From the NCBI GenBank assembly GCA_045805185.1, contig JBJMLS010000190.1:1-11402 (forward strand): DNA of 11,402 nt, read 5' to 3'. Positions 5,752-11,402 of the stretch are shown in pieces. The notes beneath the pieces are model-generated. The model saw only the letters and a program-made list of their open reading frames with translations. It searched no databases and was not told the origin of the DNA. Position 1 is the first letter of the stretch; each line of letters begins with the position of its first letter. Both the position numbers and the translations under genes were made by a program. Origin of the DNA: JAHEYF01 sp045805185 (lineage in GTDB: Bacteria > Bacteroidota > Bacteroidia > B-17B0 > Aurantibacillaceae).

Positions 5752-7797
5752 TTACTTTATAACAGCCATTTTCTTTACCCCTGCTCTTTTATCATTTACA
5801 ATAAGCGAATAAAAGTAAATGCCTTGTTCGAGTGAACCGCAGTCTATTTCAACGCTGCTAGTTTCAGTTGAAACAGGAATGCGCTGCTTTAGCGCGCCGG
5901 ACAGATCGGTAATACGGATCTCCGCTTTGCCTGTTTCTTTTCCGAGCGTATAATAAATCGTGGTTTTATGTTGAGCTGGGTTGGGAACATTGTCCAGGAG
6001 CTTTGATGAGCCTTTTATTTCCTGCTGCAGCGTATTCACAAACTTACCTCCTGCACCTCCCTCTTCCTCATCGCAGTTTCCAGGGCAACTTGTTTCTCCT
6101 CCAATGTTCACTGTAACATAATCCTCCGCCGTGCAGCTGTTGTTGGTCACTTCCACTTTAAAAACCGTGGTATTGGCCGGGTTCACCACAACCGTATCAT
6201 TAGTGCTGAAGTAACTGGAATTCGAACCCTCGTACCATTTAAAAGTAGTACCTGAAGTAATGTTAGGTGTAGCGATCAACGTGGTATTACAGCAGGAACC
6301 ATTGGTCTCGTCATCCCCGGCATAAACAGTAAGTAAAGTTGCAGGAGAAACTGCGGCCCAAACGGATTTGAAAGGGTTTTCCATGTCATCGATCTCATAG
6401 CGGTATTTGTAAGCAATTGAACCATTGCAATTATAAATAAGAAGCGTGGTAGAAGAAGCTTCGATTGAATCGGTATAAGCGGTGCTATTGGTGCTCATGT
6501 TCATGGTTACCCAGTTCCCGTGAAGCCCGCTTGGATTATCCAGGCGAACCGAATAGGTTTTCTTAGCTGTTCCGCGCGCGTCTTGGTTGAGAACCATTAC
6601 TGCCATGTAGTTTCCGTTCTTGCATCCGAATGCCTTAATGTTCCCTGTGCTGTGTGCCCCGATATAATGCGTTCCCCTGAACCATTTGGCCATTTGCTGC
6701 ATGTGAAAATAGGTGCTTTTCTTGTCAGCTGTAGCATTTGTCATAAAGCCCATCTCACTTCCTTCTATTGAACTCCAAAAATTTACACATTCAATTCCTT
6801 TAGCAATTCCGAGTGACATCATCTCGCACCAATGCTGACCTGCAAGGAACCCACTGCATTTTACACCTCCTAAAGTATCATCCGTAGGTTGCGAACCTCC
6901 TCCTTGAGTACAAATATTGGCTTCTGTTATAAATGGTCTTAACGGCTGACTTGAACGGCTCAATACTGTATTGCAACTGTCAAGTTTTCTTTTCATTTTT
7001 CCCATTCGTGCCGAATCTGTAGTGATTAAGCGACTAAGGACCCAGGAACGAGTTTGTGTATTGCTTCCTGTTCCGTCAAAGTTATACATGTGCCAGGAAA
7101 AATAATCAATATAAGCTTTTCCTGAAGCTACGCCATGCCCTGTGGAAGGAATAAGCTGCACGATACTTCCTGTCCAATTGGTTTTGGTAAGCGAGTCAAC
7201 AATAATTTGATCTGGGTCGTTATGATCTTCTGGTTTTATCCGGCTCATTCCCGGGCCAATTATTTTAATTGTTGGGTCAACCCTTTTCATTGCTTCCGCA
7301 TATTTTCTTATGTATCCTGCGATATAAGCTGCATTTTTGAAATTAACGGGGCTTGCCGGATACTGATTTGGTTCATTACCGATTATCCAGTATTTTACAT
7401 TTCTGCCGTGAGTTATATTAACATACTGAACAATTGAATGAGCGAGTGAAGAGTCGTAACCCATCGACGGGCGGGCGGGAACCTGAAGTATTGGCTCCAT
7501 GCCCTTAGCTCTGGCAGAATCAATCATTTTCAAATATTGATAATTAGAAGGAAGCATAGAATCGGCAGCGCTACCGCCAAAACGAATTAAGGTTATATTG
7601 CTTAATGCAACGTTACTCCAATTATTATGCATTTTACCATTGTAGTAATGCCATTTTGCTGTCGTAGGATACACTCCCACGGTATCAGGCATCCACGCGT
7701 TTCCACCCCAGAAAGTATCTGGAATCGTTTGGGCCTTACAATGAAATGATGTAAGACTCAATGTTAAATATATAATTGCGATAAAAATATTCTTCAT
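5752..7797 (-). CDS. Secreted clan GH-A glycoside hydrolase with Ig-like module and T9SS type A domain
   Basis: A 681-residue exported enzyme. Residues 1-22 are a signal peptide (cleavage near KAQT). Residues about 24-460 look like a TIM-barrel hydrolase plus a beta-sandwich. An early strand IRFGGSAADSM is at 71-81, YWIIGNEPN at 136-144 gives E142 as the likely acid/base, IDYFSWHMYNF follows at 230-240, and FITEAN at 289-294 gives E292 as the likely nucleophile. This layout fits clan GH-A; the GNEPN and GGSAADSM motifs recall GH79, GH39 or GH51, but I cannot fix the family. Residues about 505-565 form an Ig/PKD-like module, then an acidic Gly-rich linker (DEEEGGAGG). Residues 602-681 (VPNPAQHKTTI through GIYFYSL to KMAVIK) are a type A T9SS sorting domain, so the product is released or fixed at the cell surface. 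Substrate is unknown, probably a polysaccharide. It is divergent from the next gene. Confidence 0.87.
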   Translation of the reverse strand: MKNIFIAIIYLTLSLTSFHCKAQTIPDTFWGGNAWMPDTVGVYPTTAKWHYYNGKMHNNWSNVALSNITLIRFGGSAADSMLPSNYQYLKMIDSARAKGMEPILQVPARPSMGYDSSLAHSIVQYVNITHGRNVKYWIIGNEPNQYPASPVNFKNAAYIAGYIRKYAEAMKRVDPTIKIIGPGMSRIKPEDHNDPDQIIVDSLTKTNWTGSIVQLIPSTGHGVASGKAYIDYFSWHMYNFDGTGSNTQTRSWVLSRLITTDSARMGKMKRKLDSCNTVLSRSSQPLRPFITEANICTQGGGSQPTDDTLGGVKCSGFLAGQHWCEMMSLGIAKGIECVNFWSSIEGSEMGFMTNATADKKSTYFHMQQMAKWFRGTHYIGAHSTGNIKAFGCKNGNYMAVMVLNQDARGTAKKTYSVRLDNPSGLHGNWVTMNMSTNSTAYTDSIEASSTTLLIYNCNGSIAYKYRYEIDDMENPFKSVWAAVSPATLLTVYAGDDETNGSCCNTTLIATPNITSGTTFKWYEGSNSSYFSTNDTVVVNPANTTVFKVEVTNNSCTAEDYVTVNIGGETSCPGNCDEEEGGAGGKFVNTLQQEIKGSSKLLDNVPNPAQHKTTIYYTLGKETGKAEIRITDLSGALKQRIPVSTETSSVEIDCGSLEQGIYFYSLIVNDKRAGVKKMAVIK

Positions 7798-7881
7798 GTG
7801 ATTTTTTTTAAAGATTAACTTTAATCATCCCTACCTCAGGATATTATTCATTCATTTTTCACAGAATCTATATATCGCGTG

Positions 7882-7894
7882 GGTTCTAAGAACC
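7882..7894. promoter_or_regulatory. Small inverted repeat between divergent genes
   Basis: GGTTC-TAA-GAACC is a 5-bp perfect inverted repeat with a 3-base centre, in an AT-rich divergent spacer of 209 bases. It has the form of an operator but is short enough to be chance. Confidence 0.3.
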
Positions 7895-7960
7895 TCGTTA
7901 TTTTTAAATTAATTTTTACTCGTCTAAACTATACGAACAGACCTTTAAACGAAAAAAGGA

Positions 7961-7989
7961 TTTGTTGCTTTATTGACAGGCTATCTTTG
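7961..7989 (+). promoter_or_regulatory. Bacteroidota-type promoter of the propeller gene
   Basis: TTTG (7961-7964), a 17-base spacer and TATCTTTG (7982-7989) match TTTG-N17 to 23-TAnnTTTG, the primary sigma factor promoter of this phylum. The -7 box ends 17 bases before the ATG at 8007, implying a very short leader. Confidence 0.75.
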
Positions 7990-8006
7990 ATTAATACTGT
8001 GTATAC

Positions 8007-9530
8007 ATGAAAAATTCTTTACTTTTTATTTTTTGCTTATTTGTTTCTTATAGATCAGTTTCTCAAACCTATACTTGGGCAACTGCAGATAGTATGTATT
8101 ATAGTAGTTTGGGAACCGATCTTTCTTTAGACCATCAGGGAAACCTGGTCGTGGCGGAATTAAATTCACCGGGGGCGAGTATTCTTAAATATAACAGTAA
8201 TGATTCTTTATTATTTCGGATTGATGTTTCCGGCTGGATGATAAGAACGCCGGCGGTTTGTACGGATGCTTTTAATAATATATTTCTTACGCTTACCTTA
8301 GGAAGTGATCTGCTGGTAAATGGAAATACATATACAAACGGAAGCATGTACCTGATCAAATATGACTCCTCTGGAGTATTTCAATGGATCAAACAGGCAA
8401 CCGGACAAGCTTTCAGCACCGCGCTCAGCACGGATGGAACGGGAAATGTATACGTAGCTGGAGGATTTATGGATTACGCATCTTTTGATAGCCTTTCCAT
8501 TACTTCTCCATCCGTGTACCAAAACTACATTGCAACATATAGTCCTACTGGTGTGTTACGATGGGTCAAGCATGGTTCTGTAGATCATTTTGGAGGCTAT
8601 CCCGATATAGAAACAGACGCTTCCGGGAATACATATATTAGCGGGACTTTCTTACGCACTGTTAAATTCGACAGTTTAACACTTACAGCATATTATCCTT
8701 CGGGTACGCAAGAAGATATTTACCTGGCGAAAATTGACTCTTCGGGAAATTGGATCTGGGCCGTTCATGCCGGAGGTATTTACCAGGATAATGTTTCCTC
8801 TCTTGCCACTGATACAAAAGGTAATCTATACATTAGCGGTTTTATTGCCAGCCCTACTGCTACTTTTGGCAATATTGGCTTAGTGAATACCGGAGCAAAT
8901 GATTATTTTGTTGCTAAATACGATACATCCGGTACTGCACTTTGGGCATTCAATGGAGGCGGCTCCGGTGGACAATACGGTGGTCCGCTTTGCATAGATA
9001 GCAGTGAATATATATACATGGTAAGCAGTTCACACTTTATTAACAAATTTGATAGCCTTGGAAATAATCTGTGGTGGCAAAACAAATCAGGAGCCAATGC
9101 TGCAATGATAATAAATAACAGAGGAAATATATACATTACCGGATCATTTGGGGATAGTATACATTTTGACAATTATCATCTAACCGTTAATTCCGCCGGT
9201 TCTGATAGAATGTATGTTGCCAAGTTGGAATTTCAATCTTCAATAGTAAATATTAATGAAACAAAACACAATGACGCGTTCCTTGTCTATCCAAATCCTT
9301 CGACCAGCAGCATCACCATTTGCTGTTCAACTCCTGAAGTCAAAACCGAATTCACACTACGTGTTATAAATTCCTTAGGTAAAACAATTCATGCTGAAAG
9401 TATAAAAAATACAACAGGAACATTCACCAAACAGCTCGATGTTGGAACAATCCCAAAGGGAATTTATTTTATAGAGCTGATCTCCGACAATGGTAAAAAA
9501 GGGCAAGCCAAAAAGATCATTATTCAGTAA
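8007..9530 (+). CDS. Secreted seven-repeat beta-propeller protein with T9SS type A domain
   Basis: A 507-residue exported protein. Residues 1-19 form a signal peptide (SVS before Gln20). Residues about 37-408 contain seven repeats of the SBBP type, each with a core like TDxxGNxYISG then a FDSLxLT strand and a YLAKYDSSGxxxW strand. The cores begin near residues 39, 85, 141, 202, 267, 329 and 368. Seven units would close a seven-bladed propeller; unit 1 and unit 6 are worn (DSSEYIYMVS in unit 6). Residues about 425-507 (VYPNPSTSSITI through KGIYFIELIS to KKIIIQ) are a type A T9SS sorting domain. Such proteins are surface-exposed or released; propellers usually bind other proteins or sugars, and no catalytic residues are seen. 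It has its own promoter and is more AT-rich than the genes left of it. Confidence 0.87.
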   Translation: MKNSLLFIFCLFVSYRSVSQTYTWATADSMYYSSLGTDLSLDHQGNLVVAELNSPGASILKYNSNDSLLFRIDVSGWMIRTPAVCTDAFNNIFLTLTLGSDLLVNGNTYTNGSMYLIKYDSSGVFQWIKQATGQAFSTALSTDGTGNVYVAGGFMDYASFDSLSITSPSVYQNYIATYSPTGVLRWVKHGSVDHFGGYPDIETDASGNTYISGTFLRTVKFDSLTLTAYYPSGTQEDIYLAKIDSSGNWIWAVHAGGIYQDNVSSLATDTKGNLYISGFIASPTATFGNIGLVNTGANDYFVAKYDTSGTALWAFNGGGSGGQYGGPLCIDSSEYIYMVSSSHFINKFDSLGNNLWWQNKSGANAAMIINNRGNIYITGSFGDSIHFDNYHLTVNSAGSDRMYVAKLEFQSSIVNINETKHNDAFLVYPNPSTSSITICCSTPEVKTEFTLRVINSLGKTIHAESIKNTTGTFTKQLDVGTIPKGIYFIELISDNGKKGQAKKIIIQ

Positions 9531-9680
9531 TTCAGGATATCAAGGAACGCTTAACATTTACAAAATGGAGGACAATAAAAAGAATAATGCAATGTAGAAA
9601 AGCCGGGAAAAAACAACTTACAGGATTTTGAAAAAAGTTTGCAGGATTTTATACAATGAATAATGGATCCGCCGATCCAC

Positions 9681-9715
9681 AAAAAAAAAGTCCCGGACCA
9701 ATTGGCCCGGGACTT
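9681..9715 (-). terminator. Strong terminator of the SprB-like adhesin gene
   Basis: On the minus strand GTCCCGG pairs with CCGGGAC and the centre CCAATTGG is self-complementary, so the whole 24-base core (9690-9713) is a palindrome apart from one G-T wobble. It is followed by nine T residues. It lies 23 bases after the stop codon of the minus-strand gene. Confidence 0.92.
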
Positions 9716-9738
9716 CCCTACACTAAATCAAAACACTT

Positions 9739-11402
9739 TTATTTCACCAGCGAAACAATGCCGCGGTACTCGTGGTATTTTCCAAAGACATCGTAATGCT
9801 TAATCATCCACACATAGGTATCGATCTGCGCCACGTCTTTTCCTCCGTTAGCTTTTCCATTCCAGCCGGTATTCATATCCGAACTGTGGAAGATCTTATT
9901 TCCCCATCGGTCGTACACCCAGAAATTAAATTTATCCGGATCCCATCCTGTTCCGAGCGCCATAAAAATATCGTTCAACTCATCACCGCCGGCAGGTGAA
10001 AAAGCATTAGGAACATAGAAGGTATACTCCGGAAGAATAATTATTGTCTTGGTAATGTTATCCGTGCAGCCCATCGCATTCTGAACGGTTAGCGTTACCT
10101 CATAATTTCCTTCGGGCTCAAACGTAAAAGAAGGATTGGAAAGAGTGGAGCTACCCATGTTTGCAAAGTTCCAGTCGAAAGAACTGATGACACCGGTAGA
10201 GAGATTACTGAAATCAATGGTGTTATCGTAGATGCTGGAAGTATATGAGGATGCGGTGAAATCTGCTACAGGATCAGGATAAACATATACCGCACTTCCT
10301 CCCGAAGAGGAATCGATGCATCCCTGCGTAGTTGTACCATGCAGGGAAGGATAATAAGTTCCCGGGGTACTGTAACAATGCGCCGCGTTAATACCTGTAG
10401 CGCTGCTGCCATCTCCAAAATTCCAGGTCCAGCTGAGCGGATCAATGTCGTTACCGCTTACTGTTGTGGCTATTCCCGCGAAGAGCGGACAAACGGGCGA
10501 GCAACCGGAGGCAGGGTTAGAGCCATAAGTGATCACAGGTACCGGTACTACTACAACCTGCACCGCTGCGGACACAGTTCCAACGGTACAGCCGTCACTG
10601 AGACTCGCTGTATAAATGGTACTGCTTGCAGGAGAAACAGAAACCGGAGAACCTGCTAAAGGACCGGGAGTCCAGGTAATCGTATAATTTCCATTACCGC
10701 CGGCAGGTGTTGCAGCTAATGTTGCTGACTGACCCTGGCACAAGGTATCATTTTGTGAAACCGCTACCGCCAAAGGCGGAAGTACATGAATGTTTACTGT
10801 GTCCTGCGTGATACAGTTTTTTGAATCGGTAAGAGTTACCGTATAAACAGCGCTTGCTGCGGGGCTCACAGAAATGGTGGCAGTAGCTCCGCCGTTACTC
10901 CAGCTATACGTATACGGAATTCCGTTTCCGCCTGCAGCGCTTGCGGTAATGCTTGCGCTTTGTCCGTTGCAGATCGTTTGCGCATTTGCACTAACTGTTA
11001 TGGAAGTTGCAGGTTCCGTGATCAGCGCAATCGTACTGGTCTGACAACCGGTAGCAGTCTCCGTAGTATTCAAGGTGTAGGATCCGGCGATTAAAGTATT
11101 TCCCGTTGAAGTGGTGCTTCCGCCGGATGGCAGCCATTGATAGATGAACGGCGCTGTTCCTCCGCTTATAGTTGCTGTGGCGCTTCCGTCATTTCCACCC
11201 TTGCAACTTACAGGAGTGGCAACTATCGTAACAGTATAGGCCGCGGTTGAAGAGACAGTAACACTCGCTGTTGCCGTACATAAATTTGCATCGCTTATAG
11301 TGACTGTATAATTTCCCGGATTTAATCCTGTAGCATTATTCGTACTGCCGCCTGAGGGCGACCATGAATAAGTATAGGCTGGCACTCCTCCTCCGGCAGT
11401 TA
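9739..11402 (-). CDS. SprB/PKD repeat surface protein with T9SS type B domain (5' end outside window)
   Basis: The last 553 residues of a larger cell-surface protein; the frame is open through the right edge, so the GTG at 11385 is not the true start. Numbering from that codon, residues 1-48 and 49-128 are SprB-like repeats (GGTAPFIYQWLPSGGST type, ending with YTVTI...D...C). Residues 129-201 and 204-279 are Ig-like repeats with ICNGQSASITA and LCQGQSATLAA starts and a YTVTLTD strand. Residues about 283-370 (WTWNFGDGSSATG) and 371-450 (FDWNFANMG, GNYEVTLTV) are PKD domains. Residues 453-548 (FYVPNAFSPAGGDELNDIF, VYDRWGNKIF, YRGIVSLVK) are the type B, gliding-type T9SS sorting domain. Such proteins serve as adhesins or gliding-related filaments in Bacteroidota; the exact role is not shown. 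Repeated Cys at unit ends suggests disulphides. Confidence 0.92.
   Translation of the reverse strand, partial: TAGGGVPAYTYSWSPSGGSTNNATGLNPGNYTVTISDANLCTATASVTVSSTAAYTVTIVATPVSCKGGNDGSATATISGGTAPFIYQWLPSGGSTTSTGNTLIAGSYTLNTTETATGCQTSTIALITEPATSITVSANAQTICNGQSASITASAAGGNGIPYTYSWSNGGATATISVSPAASAVYTVTLTDSKNCITQDTVNIHVLPPLAVAVSQNDTLCQGQSATLAATPAGGNGNYTITWTPGPLAGSPVSVSPASSTIYTASLSDGCTVGTVSAAVQVVVVPVPVITYGSNPASGCSPVCPLFAGIATTVSGNDIDPLSWTWNFGDGSSATGINAAHCYSTPGTYYPSLHGTTTQGCIDSSSGGSAVYVYPDPVADFTASSYTSSIYDNTIDFSNLSTGVISSFDWNFANMGSSTLSNPSFTFEPEGNYEVTLTVQNAMGCTDNITKTIIILPEYTFYVPNAFSPAGGDELNDIFMALGTGWDPDKFNFWVYDRWGNKIFHSSDMNTGWNGKANGGKDVAQIDTYVWMIKHYDVFGKYHEYRGIVSLVK

Noticed and set aside
9600..9660. 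Two copies of CAGGATTTT in the spacer after the propeller gene
   Set aside because: Only two short AT-rich copies; no array and no link to the flanking genes.
1..11402. CRISPR array, phage, toxin-antitoxin or other defence system
   Set aside because: No regularly spaced direct repeats, no cas, integrase, transposase or recognisable toxin-antitoxin genes on either strand.

Overview
The window reads as a chromosomal segment of a Bacteroidota bacterium. Direct signs are two proteins ending in type A sorting domains of the type IX secretion system (T9SS), one protein ending in the type B (gliding-type) domain, SprB-like and PKD repeats, DUF4142 and DUF4199-like proteins, small lipoproteins, a lack of clear Shine-Dalgarno sites, and a promoter matching TTTG-N17-TAnnTTTG. 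No rRNA, tRNA, CRISPR array, transposase or phage gene was seen. The genus cannot be told from the sequence alone.

Left part (1-2115): the 3' end of a sensor histidine kinase converges, with a 14-base overlap, on a Nudix hydrolase. A short DUF3606-type reading frame follows, with an odd tail running into a DUF4142 lipoprotein gene, which ends at a clear intrinsic terminator.

Middle part (2116-5750): an intergenic stretch with a nested inverted repeat leads into a probable three-gene transcription unit. It holds a Nei/Fpg-type DNA glycosylase, a lipoprotein fused to a two-helix membrane module, and a four-helix membrane protein. Its 3' side holds a 117-base structured inverted-repeat element and then a strong, two-way terminator. 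A 57-residue lipoprotein gene lies on the minus strand. A secreted protein built from five exactly phased 31-residue repeats comes next, and a 12-bp perfect-stem terminator closes this part.

Right part (5751-11402): this is a cell-surface and secretion block. A secreted clan GH-A type glycoside hydrolase (minus strand) is divergent from a seven-repeat beta-propeller protein (plus strand), and both carry type A T9SS domains. A large SprB/PKD repeat adhesin with a type B T9SS domain (minus strand) runs off the right edge. A near-perfect palindromic terminator separates the last two.

The left and middle genes suggest envelope and stress or oxidative-damage functions (Nudix, Nei-like, DUF4142, small lipoproteins); this is inference from families, not proof of co-regulation. 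The right part exports large surface proteins through the T9SS. The least explained items are the 31-residue repeat protein, the 4430-4546 structured element, and the lipobox-plus-transmembrane proteins.
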